From: Conchocele bisecta
Lineage: Eukaryota > Mollusca > Bivalvia > Lucinida > Thyasiridae
Length of the DNA: 64,000 nt
Assembly (NCBI GenBank): GCA_029237695.1
Contig: CM055272.1
Span: 12,450,042 to 12,514,041 of the forward strand
Reading direction: 5' to 3'
Shown here piece after piece: positions 35,101 through 50,100 of the stretch (position 1 is the first letter of the stretch; every line of letters starts with the position of its first letter). Made by a program: the position numbers and the translations under genes. The notes under the pieces were generated by a model. That model was not told the DNA's origin. It saw nothing but the letters and a program-made list of their open reading frames with translations, and did not search any database.

Positions 35101-38100
35101 TGAAAATAGAAACGACCCAGCGGTCCTAGTATCCTCATATACATGTATCTTTAATTAAACAACTTTACACGGCCTTGATGAAAAACGTTTTTATTTTTTT
35201 TATAGTATTTTTTTAAAAAGTCCTGATATACCCCTTTAAAACGTCCATTTACAATGGACGGGAAGTGTCGAGACTGCTGTTCTGATAAATACACGTCGAG
35301 GTTTAATTGAGTTTACGTCTAGACTACCATCCCGAGGCAAGAGCGATACATATACATATTTGTCCGATAATTGACAGAACTAGTTTTTCATTTCTAACTC
35401 GTTTCAGCATCAGTATAGCAAATTCGTGTTTCTAGTACATGTACCGGGTAACACCCGTTGTGGTTGCAACAGGTAATGTCAATCGGCATAGCTGATTACA
35501 ATTTTCAAGGCGATATTAGTAACATGAATAGTTGTGTTTTAGTATCGAATTGCATAGAGTATGCACGGTGGTGAGAATCAGCAACACATTGTATTCTAAG
35601 ATTAACCTTTTGAACCCGAAAGCCCGCTATAGCGGTTTATGCAAACAGTGCCGATCCAGATGAGCCGGCTCGTAACGAGCCGTCTCATCAGGATCTGCAA
35701 TTTTTGCTAGTAATTTTCATATTTTTAAAACGCCCCATTTTCATAAATGGAAAATTAACATATCAAAATCCAGTCCAGTTACTTAGCGGTGAATGGGTTA
35801 ACTCTTTGCATTATATACAAGCGGTGAAAAGAACAGTCAACATATTAAAGAGTATTATTCTTATTTCCCTCTGTCAATATGTGTCGGAATTTCATTACAT
35901 GTAGTCTTCAAATTCCATTAGAATTGTGTCCGGTGGGCTCTCCGGACTGAATGTCAATGAAATTCCAATACATAATCATGATCATTAAATTAAAGAAAAT
36001 GATTACCGTTGCTACATGTATGTTGTAAGAATCAATAGCCCACCGTTTTCCCAGCATGCAAAAAGTCAAAACCTGTGAACCGCCGTAACTGTTACGTGTT
36101 ACAGATTTGTGGTGAAAATAACAACCAGGGCTCTGTTGTTCAAAACATCAGTTAGCTTAACGGACTGTTAAATCCTTAACTGAATGGTTGAAATCTCTGT
36201 TGGTTGTTCAAAACATCAGTTAGCTTAACGGACTGTTAAATCCTTAACTGAATTGTTAAAATCTCTGTTTAACAGAGATTTCAACCATTCAGTTAAGGAT
36301 TTAACAGTCCGTTAAGCTAACTGATGTTTTGAACAACCGGGTCCAGTAAATTAGGAGAATTATAATCGAGTCCAATACATGTTCATGATATTTACATTAA
36401 AGAAAACATAATATACAGTATAACCCCTGTAAACCGGACACGCAGCAAGTTTTGTATACTTAACTTTATGTGTGTCATCGTCATCTACATCTGATGATAC
36501 TGCCTGTGCAAGTTCGCAAAGCACAGCCGCATGCCTTGGCATAGTCATATGTCTGATTTACAGTGGAACCTCTCTAAACCTCTCTCCCATGGGGACCTCC
36601 CAGTGTGTCCGGTTTGAGGAGGTTCCACTGTGCTATCGGCTCCTGTTATTGAACTACATATGTAGCCCACACGTTTTTCAGCATGCGTCAACCCCAGTTA
36701 CATGTTGCAGGTCTGTGGTCGACGTGTCGCCTCGTGATGGGACAGGTGCTGGCCCTGGAGGCGTGCTCCTCCTACACACTGGTTGCCATCACTGTAACCC
36801 GCTACATCGCCATTGTTCACCCGCTTCGCTACCACCTCTACATCACGCGCCGCACCACCTACATCACCATCGCCGCCATCTGGCTCCTCTCCCAGGGCAT
36901 CTGTGCAGCCCTTTACACAATGTACAACCCCGGTACGTACATGGTGTATATCTCCCAGGGCATCTGTGCCGTCCTTTATACAATGTAGAGCCCCGGTACG
37001 TACTTGGTGTATATCTCCCAGGGCATCTGTGCCGTCCTTTATACAATGTAGAACCCCGGTACGTACTTAGTGTATGTCTCTCAGTGCATCTGTGCCGTCC
37101 TTTATACAATGTAGAACCCCGGTACGTACTTAGTGTATATCTCCCAGGGCATCTGTGCCATCCTTTATACACTGTACAACCCCGGTACGTACTTAGTGTA
37201 TATCTCTCAGGGCATCTGTTCCGTCCTTTATACAATGTAGAACCCCGGTACGTACTTAGTGTATATCTACCAGGGCATCTGTGCCGTCCTTTTTACAATG
37301 TAGAACCCCCGTACGCACTTAGTGTATATCTCCCAGTGCATCTGTGCCGTCCTTTATACAGTGTAGAACCCGGTACGCACTTACTGTATATCTCCCAGGG
37401 CATCAGTGCCGTCCTTTATACAATGTAGAACCCCGGTACGTACTTAGTGTATATCTACCAGGGCATCTGTGCCGTCCTCTATATAATGTACAGTCCCGGT
37501 TCGTACTTAGTGTATATCTACCAGGCCATCTGTGCCGTCCTTTATACAATGTAGAACCCCGGTACGTACTTAGTGTATATCTCCCAGGGCATCTGTGCCG
37601 TCCTTTATATAACGTACAACCCCGGTACGTACTTAGTGTATATCTCTCAGTGCATATGTGCCGTCCTTTATACAATGTAGAACCCCGGTACGCACTTAGT
37701 GTATATCTCTCAGTGCATCTGTGCCGTCATTTACACAATGTACAACCCCGGTACGTACTTAGTGTATATCTCACAGGGCATCTGTGCCGTCCTTTATACA
37801 ATGTAGAACCCCGGTACGTACTTATTCTATATCTACCAGGGCATCTGTGCCGTCCTTTATACAATGTAGAACCCCGGTACGTACTTAGTGTATACCTCTC
37901 AGGGCATCTGTACCGTCCTTTATACAATGTAGAACCCCGGTACGTACTTAGTGTATTTCTCCCAGGGCATCTGTGCCGTCCTTTATACACTGTACAACCC
38001 CGGTACGTACTTAGTGTATATCTACCAGGGCATCTGTGCCGTCCTTTATACAATGTAGAACCCCGGTACGTACTTAGTGTATACCTCTCAGGGCATCTGT

Positions 38101-41100
38101 TCCGTCCTTTATACAATGTAGAAACCCCACCGGTAACGTACTTAGTGTATATCTCCCCGGGCATATGTGCCGTCCTTTATACACTGTACAACCCCGGTAC
38201 GTACTTAGTGTATATCTCCCAGGGCATCTGTGCCGTCATTTATACAATGTAGAACCCCTGTACGTACTTGGTGTATACCTCTCAGGGCATCTGTTCCGTC
38301 CTTTATACAATGTAGAACCCCGGTACGTACTTAGTGTATATCTCCCAAGGCATCTGTGCCGTCCTTTATACACTGTACAACCCCGGTACGTACTTAGTGT
38401 ATATCTCCCAGTGCATCTGTGCCGTCCTTTATACACTGTACAACCCCGGTACGTACTTCGTGTATATCTACCAGGGCATCTGTGCCGTACCTTTATACAA
38501 TGTAGCACCCCGGTTACGTACTTAGTGTATATCTCACAGGCATCATGTGGCCGTCCTTTATACATGTACAACACCGGTACGTAACTTTTATCTATATCTA
38601 CCAGGGCATCTTGTGCCGTCCTTTATACAATGTAGAACCCCGGGGTACGTACTTAGTGTTATACCTCTCAGGGCATCTGTGCCGTCCTTTATACAATGTA
38701 GAACCCCGGTACGTACTTAGTGTATATCTACCAGGGCATCTGTGCCGTCCTTTATACAATGTAGCACCCCGGTACGTACTTAGTGTATATCTCCCATTGC
38801 ATCTGTGCCGTCCTTTATACATTGTACAACCCCGGTACGTACTTATTCCATATCTACCAGGGCATCTGTGCCGTCCTTTATACAATGTAGAACCCCGGTA
38901 TGTACATAGTGTATACCTCTCAGGGCATCTGTTTGCCGTCCTACCCCCCCCCCCCCCCTTTTTGATACATGTAGAAACACCCCGGTATGTACTTAGTGTA
39001 TACCTCTCAGGGCATCTGTGCCGTCCTTTATACAATGTAGAACCCCGGTACGTACTTAGTGTATACCTCTCAGGGCATCTGTTCCGTCCTTTATACAATG
39101 TAGAACCCAGGTACGTACTTAGTGTATATCTCCCAGGGCATCTGTGCCGTCCTTTATATAATGTACAACCCCGGTACGTACTTAGTGTATATCTACCAGG
39201 GCATCTGTGCCGTCCTTTATACATGTATAACCCGGTACGGTACGTTATAGTGTATACCTCTCAGGGCATCTGTGCCGTCCTTTATACACTGTACAACCCC
39301 GGTACGTACTTATTATATATCTACCAGGGCATCTGTACCGTCCTTTATACAATGTAGAACCCCGGTACGTACTTAGTGTATATCTCCCAGGGCATCTGTG
39401 CCGTCCTTTATACACTGTACAACCCCGGTACGTACTTAGTGTATATCTACCAGGGCATCTGTGCCGTCCTTTATACAACATAGCACCCCGGTACGTACTT
39501 AGTGTATATCTACCAGTGCATCTGTGCCGTCCTTTATGCACTGTACAACCCCGGTACGAACTTAGTCTATATCTACCAGGGCATCTGTGCCGTCCTTTAT
39601 ACAATGTAGAACCCCGGTACGTACTTAGTGTATATCTCTCTGGGCATCTGTGCCGTCCTTTACACAATGTAGAACCCCGGTACGTACTTAGTGTATATCT
39701 CTCAGGGCATCTGTGCCGTCCTTTATACAATGTAGAACACCAGTACGTACTTAGTGTATATCTCTCAGGGCATCTGTGCCGTCCTTTATTAAATGTAGAA
39801 CCCCGGTACGTACTTAGTGTATATCTCCCAGGGCATATGTGTCGTCCTTTATACACTGTACAGTTCCGGTACGTACTTAGTGTATATCTCCCAGGGCATT
39901 TGTGCCGTCCTTTATACAATGCACAGTCCCGGTACGTACTTAGTGTATATCTCCCAGGGCATCTGTGTCGTCCTTTATACACTGTACAATCCTGGTACGT
40001 ACTTAGTGTATATCTACCAGGGCCTCTGTGCCGTCCTTTACACAATGTACAACCCCGGTACGTACATGGTGTATATCTCCCAGGGCATCTGTGCCGTCCT
40101 TTATACATTGTACAACCCCGGTACGTACTTAGTGTATATCTCCCAGGGCATCTGTGCCGTCCTTTATACAATGTAGAACCCCGGTACGTACTTAGTGTAT
40201 ATCTCCCAGGGCATCTGTGCCGTCCTTTACACAATGTAGAACACCGGTACGTACTTAGTGTATATCTCACAGGGCATATGTGCCGTCCTTTATTCACTGT
40301 ACAACCCCGGTACGTACTTAGTGTATATCTCCCAGGGCATCTGTGCCGTCCTATATACACTGTACAACCCTGGTACGTACTTAGTGTATATGTCCCAGTG
40401 CATCTGTGCCGTCCTTTATACAATGTAGAACCCCGGTACGTACTTAGTGTATATCTCCCAGGGCATCTGTGCCGTCCTTTATCACTGTAGAACCCACTGG
40501 TGCGTACTAGGTGTATTATCTCCCAGCATCTGTGCCGTCCTTTATACACTGTACACGGTACGTACTTAGTGTATATCTCATCAGGGCATCTGTGCCGTCC
40601 TTTATACACTGTAGAACACTGTCGTCTTTAGTGTATGATCTCCCAGGGCATCTGTGCCGTCCTTTATACACTGTACAACCCCGGTACGTACTTAGTGTAT
40701 ATCTCCCAGGGCATTTGTGCCGTCCTTTATTCACTGTAGAACCCCGGTGCGTACTTAGTGTATATCTCCCACGGGCATCTGTGCCGTCCTTTATACATGT
40801 AACAACCTGGTACGTACTTAGTGTATATCTCCCAGGGGCATCTGTGCCGTCCTTTATACACTGTACAACCCCGCGGTACGTACTTAGTGTATATCTCTCA
40901 TGGGCATTTCTGTGCCGTCCTTTATCACTGTAGAACGGTACGTACTTAGTGTATATCTCACAGGGCTATCGTGCCGTCCTATATACACTGTACAACTGGT
41001 ACGTACTTAGTGATATCTCTCAGGGCAGATGCCGTCCTTTATACAAATGAACCGGTCCCGGTAACCCGTACTTTAAAGTTAGTGGTATATCTCTCAGAAG

Positions 41101-44100
41101 TATCTGTGCCGGTTTTTTTTCCCCCTGTACAAATAATTACAACCCTGGTACGGACTTAGTGTATAATCTTCTCAGGGCAATATGGTGCCGGTCCTTTATA
41201 CAATGTTACATCCCGGTAGTACTTTAAGTTTCGTGTATATCTCTCAGAGTTTGTGTTTGCCGTCTGTACACAATTTACAACACTGGTACGTATTAGTATA
41301 TCTCTCAGGGCATATGTGCCGTCCATTTATACAATGTACACAAGTCACGTACGTACTTTAAGTTAGTGTATATCTCTCAGTAGTATCTGTGCCGTCCCTG
41401 TAAACAATTTATCTAAACCCTGGTACGTACTTAGTGTATATCTCTCAGGGCATATGTGCCGTCCTTTATACAATGTACAGTCCCGGTACGTACTTTAAGT
41501 TAGTGTATATCTCTCAGAGTATCTGTGCCGTCCTGTACACAATTTACACCTGGTAGGTACGTACTTAGTGTATATCTCTCAGGGCATATGTGCCGTCCTT
41601 TATACAATGTACAGTCCCGGTACGTACATGTACTTTAAGTTAGTGTATATCTCTCCGAGTATCTGTGCCGTCCTGTACACAATTTACAACCCTGGTACGT
41701 ACTTAGTGTATATCTCTCAGGGCATATGTGCCGTCCTTTATACAATGTACAGTCCCGGTACGTACTTTAAGTTAGTGTATATCTCTCAGAGTATCTGTGC
41801 CGTCCTGACACAATTTACAACCCTGGTACGTACTTAGTGTATATCTCTCAGGGCATATGTGCCGTCCTTTATACAATGTACAGTCCCGGTACGTACTTTA
41901 AGTTAGTGTATATCTCTCAGAGTATCTGTGCCGTCCTGTACACAATTTACAACCCTGGAACGTACTTAGTGTATATCTCTCAGGGCATATGTGCCGTCCT
42001 TTATACAATGTACAGTCCCGGTACGTACTTTAAGTTAGTGTATATCTCTCAGAGTATCTGTGCCGTCCTGTACACAATTTACAACCCTGGTACGTACTTA
42101 GTGTATATCTCTCAGGGCATATGTGCCGTCCTTTATACAATGTACAGTCCCGGTACGTACTTTAAGTTAGTGTATATCTCTCAGAGTATCTGTGCCGTCC
42201 TGTACACAATTTACAACCCTGGTACGTACTTAGTGTATATCTCTCAGGGCATCTGTGCCGTCCTTTATACACTCTACAACCCCGGTACGTATTTAGTGTA
42301 TATCTCACAGGTCACCTATTCGGAAGCCCATTAGGGCCACATTAACTGTTTATTTTTTATTATTGACATTTATTCAAGATAACATATTGCATTTTCAAGA
42401 TATTTTCTTGAATTTTCATCATCTTGTCCCTGAATTTTCATGATATTACATCTTTTTTCGACTTTTCAAGAAGTTTTCTTAAATTTTCAATATATTTTCT
42501 TGAATTTTCATGTTAATGTCATCGGTATCACTACACCAATCCACCGCTCGCTGGTCACCTTGACAATACTAACAAAAGTCCAAAAGGCATTGCCGATATG
42601 CAGGAGTGGATAAGGTCACTGAGGACCTTTCTTTATTTTATTATCAAACCTGTCAGCGAGGGGAGTAGATTGTGTTAACGATGCCCTTATTTGGCATGTG
42701 TGACCAGTTTGGCTCCCGATCTCTATATTTCGAGGTGGATTGAGGATTGGGGCTTATGTCATTTATGGCTAGTCTGACTTCTGATCTCTATACGTGGTTG
42801 GAAGATTGGGGCTTATGACAATTGTGGCCAGTTAAATAAATTGTAAGCTATCTAGCCAGGTTTTGGATTGATTTTTATGCCCGTGGTCTCGGTAGAGCCG
42901 GAGGCATATATTGTTTGGACTGTGTGTCCATGTGTCCATGTGTCCGTCCGTGTGTCTGGCACATTAAGAAGTTCACCGGAGTTTCGAAATTATGTTTTAA
43001 CTTCTATATCCCTTGAAGAATTACTTAAATAGTTCAACACAGTATACCTGTGGACAAATGCCACACATCCTTGCTTCCCTTAATACTACCTTGATCTTTT
43101 GACATTGACAACTTTGAACTGTTTCCCAATTTAAGAAGTTCGCCGGAGTTTCAAAATTCTGTCAGAACTTCTATATTCCTTGAATGATTACTTGCTGCCC
43201 TTAATATGACCTTCACAACTTTGAACTTTTTCACACATTAAGAATTTAGCAGGCGTTTCGAAATTATGTCATAACTTCTATACTCCTTGAAGGATTACGT
43301 AAATATTTCAACACAGCATACTTGTGGACAAATGTCATACATCCATGATGCCCTTAATATCCTTAATATTGAAGGATTACTTTAATAGTTCAATACCGCG
43401 GTACATCGTACTTGTGGACGAATGCCACACATCTATGCTGCCATTAATATGACCTTTTGACCTTGAACACTTTGAACCTTTTCACACATTAATAAATTCG
43501 CCGGAGTTTCTCAATTCTGTCATAACTTCTATATCCCTTGATCGATTACTTTAATATTTCAATACATCAAACCTATGGACAAATGCCACATATCCATGTT
43601 GCCCGTTCACCATTTGATCCTCACAACTGTGCTTATCAATACTTATCACTTTCGGTTAATTACCGTTGCCGCAGTTTCTCCAATCTGGCACCGGGGACAT
43701 TCGTGTGCCGATAGGCCAGATGTTCTTGTTTCAAAAACGTTTCTTTTTTTCGATCTTCCTCCTCGCTCCCCAGATTATTTTAGCCCCACATTTAATTCCC
43801 ATAAGAAAATAGACATCACTGACTCTTTGTTAATCATGAAAATGTACTTACATTTTTTTTTTTAGATTTTATTTGTTTAATAGCCTAAAGTATTTCGACA
43901 GAAAGACAGGTACAACAAACAGTAGTGAATATCTCCCAGGGCACCTGTGCTGTCTCCATACACACTATACCTAAAAGGAGGCAGTGTCGAAAACAGAAAC
44001 GGAAACGGAAATTTCCCGAAACCTAGCTACATATGTGGTGTATATGTAATTGATCTCGTACGTACTTGCTGTGTAGCCACTGGTGCAGTTTAACTGGTAC

Positions 44101-47100
44101 AGTTCCACACCATTTTATTTGCAGACGAACATTTGGCTATTAAACACATTAAATCTAAACAACTATTTAAGTGTACATGTAAGTAGTTTTTCATCAATAA
44201 CAAAAAGTCCCCCCACCCACCCCCCACAAAACAGTTTGATGAAATTCCACCATCAAACAATTTTTTTATAGCGAAAAAACAATTTCCTATGGGAATTTAA
44301 CATGGGGGTTAGAACATTTTTTAATATAATTTTTGCAATTTGTGGACCGATTTTCAAAATATAACGTTTGTTTTCGTAGTTACGCACATCATTTCTAAGC
44401 TATCTAGCCTGGTTTTGAAGCCAATTTCCATTTCTCTCGTTTTTTGACTCTTCCCCGAGCTCCTCCACATCCATTTCCCATGTTAAATTACCATAGGAAA
44501 TTTCTTTTCGCAATACAATCAATATTTGATGGAATTTCATCAAATAATCTTTTTTGACAAGGGTGACATTTTCGTTCTGATAAAACCAAATTAAGTTTTT
44601 GTTTTTAAATCTGTAGTCAATGGCTTGTAAAGTAAAGGTGTCATGTTTCATTTATTTCTTTGCTTTTGTCGGATATGAAATGTGTCATTGTCAAATATTT
44701 CTTTGCTTTTGTCGGATATGAAATGTGGCATTGTCAAAGTATATGAAAAACAATAACTGTTACATCTTCTAGCTCCAATCTCAGCGAAATGCAATTTTAA
44801 GAGGTAAACTGACCAACTGATGCACAATTTACATACCTATCGAATGCTACCAGTAAAGTATTCAAACTGTTCAGGTTTATGAGCTGTACTAACGATACGT
44901 CATTGAAACTGTTAAGGTTTATGAGCTTGACTAACGATACGTCATTTAAATCTTTGAGGTTTATGAGCTGTACTAACGATACGATACGTCATTCAAACTG
45001 TTCAGGTTTATGAACTTTAGTAACGATAATTCATTCAAACTGTTCAGATTTATGAGCTGTACTAACGATACGTCATTGAAACTGTTTATGTTTATGAGCT
45101 GTACTAACGATACGTCATTGGAACTGTTGAGGTTTATGAGCTGTACTAACGATACGTCATTTAAACTTTTGAGGTTTATGAGCTGTACTAACGATACGAT
45201 ACGTCATTCAAACTGTTCAGGTTTATGAACTGTACTAACGATACGTCATTCAAACTGTTGAGGTTTATGAGCTGTACTAACGATACGATACGTCATTCAT
45301 TTATAATTATTATAGTCATGCTGAATATTATTTATGATTTACTTCTACACATATACATGTAGATATATGTAGTAATTTTAGCACAAACTTACAAACGCGA
45401 ATTGATGTCTCAAAATTGAATTAATATTGTAATATTGTGAAAAATGTCATTGTTTGTAAATCGACACGCAATCTGTAAGAGAAATTTTAATACAAATAAC
45501 CTTGAAAACTATAACTGACATTTCCATCTTAAATTTAAGCTGATCACGTGTCAGAGAAAGTGCAGGCCAACTATGATATTGACAAATAACCATTATTAAC
45601 TGTATTAAGCCTTGGCTGACATTTGAAACAGACAATGTGGGCGTGCACGAGAAAGCTCTGTTGTCTAAAACTGGTACAAATTTGTCTGTCATTGATTGAT
45701 TATGCTTTCCTAACTCATTTTGCGTGTCATTATTAATCCTTATACTGCTGAATTAAAGTTTGTAGTCTGCTGCTCATTTTTATTTTACTTTCGAGTTTTC
45801 TCATAAAAAACAGGATTTGACAAGATTTCGAATCATTTCCCATGATTCCGTAAAAACGTAAATCCACCAGTTGAAATTTCCAGACCATCATAAATGTGCA
45901 CTTAGGAACATCTTAGCCGCACGAAGTTTAGTGCTACGGGTTCCTGGTTAGTCAAGTCAATTACTATGAATTGGTGCTATTGTTCCAGAGAACTACGCTG
46001 GCGTGTGCCGGTTTGAGCTGGTGTACTCGGTGACACACGTTGTGATGTTCCTGACAATAATGCTGATCGTGCCCTTCTGTGTCATGTTGGCGCTCTACAC
46101 CCGCATCGTGAACATCGCCAAACAGCAGGTATGGTATCCAGAGTCCATGTTTGAGTTCTACACACCACATTGTCAACATCGCCAAACAGCAGCTATGGTA
46201 TACTGAGCCAATGTTTTAGTTCTACACCCGCATCTTGAACATCGCCAAACAGCAGGACCTGGTATGGCATGTTGAGACCATGCATGAGTTCTACACATAA
46301 CCTTGTCAACATCGCCAAGCAGCAGCTATGGTATAGTTTTAGTTCTACACCCACATCTTGAACATCGCCAAACAGCAGGTATGGTCTCACTATGTATGAG
46401 TTCTATACACCACCTTGTCAACATCGCCAAGCAGCAGCTATGGTATACTGAGCCCATGTTTTAGTTCTACACCCACATATTGAACATCGCCAAACAGCAG
46501 GTATGGTATGTTGAGACCATGTTGGAGTTCTACACCCACATTGTCAACATCGCCAAACAGAAGCTATGGTATACTGAGCCAATGTTTTACTTCTACACCC
46601 GCATCGTGAACATCGCCAAACAGCAGGTATGGTATGTTGAGACCATGTTTGAGTTCTACACACCACATTGTCAACATCGCCAAACAGCAGCTATGGTATA
46701 CTGAGCCAATGTTTTAGTTTTACACCCGCATCGTGAACATCGCCAAACAGCAGGTATGGCATGTTGAGACCATGTTTGAGTTCTGCACACGCATTGTCAA
46801 CATAATCAAACAGCAGGTATGTCATGCTGAGTCCATGTTTGATTTCTACACCCACATTGTCAACATCGCCAAACAGCAGGTATGGTATACTGAGCGCATG
46901 CTTGAGTTATGTACATCCACATTGCCAACATCGCCAAACAGCAGCTATGGTATACTGGGCCAATGTTTTAGTTCTGCACCCGCATCGTGAACATCGCCAA
47001 ACAGCAGGTATGGTATGCTGATACCATGTTTAAGTTCTACACCCACATTGTCAACATCACCAAACGGCAGGTATGGTATACTGAGCGCATGCTTGAGTTC

Positions 47101-50100
47101 TGTACACCCACATTGTCAACATCGCCAAACAGCAGCTATGATATACTAGGTCAATTTTTTAGTTCTGCACCCGCATCGTGAACATCGCCAAACAGCAGGT
47201 ATGGCATGTTGAGACCATGTTTGAGTTCTACACCCGCATCGTGAACATCGCCAAACAGCAGGTATGGTATGCGGAGCCCATGCTTGAGTTCTACACCCGC
47301 ATCGTGAACATCGCCAAACAGCAGGTATGGTATGCGGAGCCCATGTTTGAGTTCTACAAACCACATTGTCAACATCGCCGAACAACAGGAATGGTATACT
47401 GAGCCCATGTTTGAGTTCTACAGCCGCATTGTTAACATCACCAAATAACTGGAAAGGTATACTGAGCCCGTGTTTGAGTTCTACAACCGCATTGTCAACA
47501 TCGCCAAACAGCAGGACTGGTATGATATGCTGAGTCCATGTTTGAGTTCTACATCCACATCGTCAACATAGTCAAACAGCAGGTATGGTATACTGAGCCC
47601 ACGTTTGAGTTCTACACCCACATTGTCAACATCACCAAACAGCAGGTATGATATGCTGAGCCCATGTTTGAGTTCTGTACACCCACATTGTCAACATCGC
47701 CAAACAGCATGTATGATATACTGAGCCCATATGTGAGTTCTACACTCGCATTGTCAACATCGCCAAACAGCAGGTATGGTATGCTGAGCCCATGTTTCAG
47801 TTCTATACACCCACATTGTCAACATCGCCAAACAGCTGGTATGGTATACTGAGCTCATGTTTGAGTTCTGTATACCCACATTGTCAACATCGCCAAACAG
47901 CAGGTATGGTATACTGAGCCAATTTTTTAGTTCTACACCCACATTGTCAACATCGCCAAACAGCAGGTATGGTATACTGAGCCCATGGTTAAGTTCTAGA
48001 CTCACATTGTCAACGTCACCAAACAACACGTATGTTATGCTGAGCTCGTGTTGGAGTTCTGTACTTCCACATTGTCAACATCGCCAAACAGCAGGTATGG
48101 TACACTGATCCCATGTTTGAGTTCTAGACCCACATTGTCAGCATCACGAACAGCAGGTATGGTATGCTGAGACCATGTATGAGTTATGTAAACCTGCATT
48201 GTTAACATCGCCAAATAGCAGGTATTGTGTACTCAGCCACTGCTTGAGTTATGTACACCTGCATTGTTGACATCGCCAAATAGCAGGTATGGTATACAGA
48301 GCCCATGTTTGAATTCATGTACACCCGCATTGTCAACATCGCCAAACGGCATGTATGGCATACTGAGCCCATGTTTGAGTTCTACACCCGCATTGTCAAC
48401 ATCGCCAAACAGCAGGTATGGTATACGGAGCAATGTTTGAGTTCTGTACACCCGCATTGTCAAAATCATCAAACAGCATGTATGGTATGCTGAGCCCATC
48501 TTTGAGTTCTACACCCACATTGTCAACATCACGAAACAGCTGGTATGGTATACTGAGCCCATGTTTGAGTTCTACATTCACATTGTAAACATCACCCTAA
48601 AATAAACAGCAGGCAAGTATGGTATGCTGAGCCCCATCTTTGAGTTAGTCTACATCCCACCTTTTGGTCAAACATCGCCAAAACCCAGTAGGTATGCTGA
48701 CCCTGTTTTAGTTTTCTGTACACCCGCAATGTCAACACGCCAAACAGCAGGTAATGGTAATCTGATCCCAATGTTTAAGTTTCTGTACACCACATTGTCA
48801 ACATCGCCAAACTGCAGTAATGGTAACCAAAGAGCCCATGGTTTAATTATGTCCCATGTTTAAGTTCTGTACCACCAGCAGTAAATATAAACTGCAGGAT
48901 GGTATACTGAGCCAATGTTTGAGTTATGTATACCATGCAATTGTGTACTTCGCCAGATAGCAGGTATTGGTGTACAGAGCCCAATGTTTGAATTATGTCA
49001 CCCGCATTGTCACTCACCCAAAAACAGAAGGTATGGTATACTGAGCCATGTTTAAGTTCTGTGCACCGCACTGTCAACACATCAAACAGCAGGTTGGTTA
49101 TTACTGAGCACCCATGTTTAAGTTCTGTACACCCGCATTGTCAACACACCAAACAGCAGGTATGGTATACTGAGCCCATGTTTAAGTTCTGTACACCCGT
49201 GTTGTCAACACACCAAACAACAGGTATGGTATACTGAGCCCATGTTTAAGTTCTGTACACCCGCATTGTCAACACACCAAACAGCAGGTATGGTATGCTG
49301 AACCCATGTTTAAGTTCTGTACACCCGCATTGTCAACACACCAAACAGCAGGTATGGTATACTTAGACCATGTTTAAGTTCTGTACACCCGCATTGTCAA
49401 CACACCACACAGCAGGTATGGTATACTTTAGACAATGTTTTAAGTTTGTACACCCGGCATTGTCAACACACCAAACAGCAGTTATGGTATACTGAGCCCA
49501 TGTTTAAGTTCTGTACACCCGCATTGTCAACACACCAAACAGCAGGTATGGTATACTGAGCCCATGTTTGAGTTCTGTACACCCACATTGTCAACATCGC
49601 CAAACAGATTGGATGATATACTGAGCCCATTTAGTGAGTTCTACAAACGCATTGTCAACAAGCCAAACTGCAGGTATGGTATGCTGAGACCTTGTTTCGA
49701 GTTATATACACCCACATTGTCAACATCGCCCAAACAGATGGTATGGTATTACTGAGCTCTTGTTTGAGTTCTGTATACCAATTTGTCAACATGCAAAACC
49801 TGCAGTATGGTATACTGAGCCAATTTTTTGAGTTCTTACACCCCACATTGTCAACATCGGTTCAAACAGCAGGGTTAGGTTTACTGAGCCATGGTAAGTT
49901 CTAGATCTTATTGCCAACGTCACCAAAAACACGTATGTTATGCTGAGCTCGTGTTGGAGTTTGTACTTCCACATTGTCTACATCGTCCAAACAGCAGGTT
50001 ATTGGTTACACTGATCCATGTTTGAGTTCTAGACCCACATTGTCAGGCATCACGAACAGCAGGTATGGTTTTGCGGAGACCATGTATGAGTTATGTAAAC

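Noticed and set aside
36472..42334. Very long open frames on both strands (100 to 450 codons, rich in Tyr, Arg, Gly, Cys)
   Set aside because: They arise because the array unit is 63 bp (21 codons) and happens to lack stops in several frames. They repeat one 21-residue motif, appear on both strands at once and contain splice-site sequence.
45010..45228. Open frame with a CTND-containing 14-residue repeat
   Set aside because: It is the 42 bp minisatellite (multiple of three) in intron 2.
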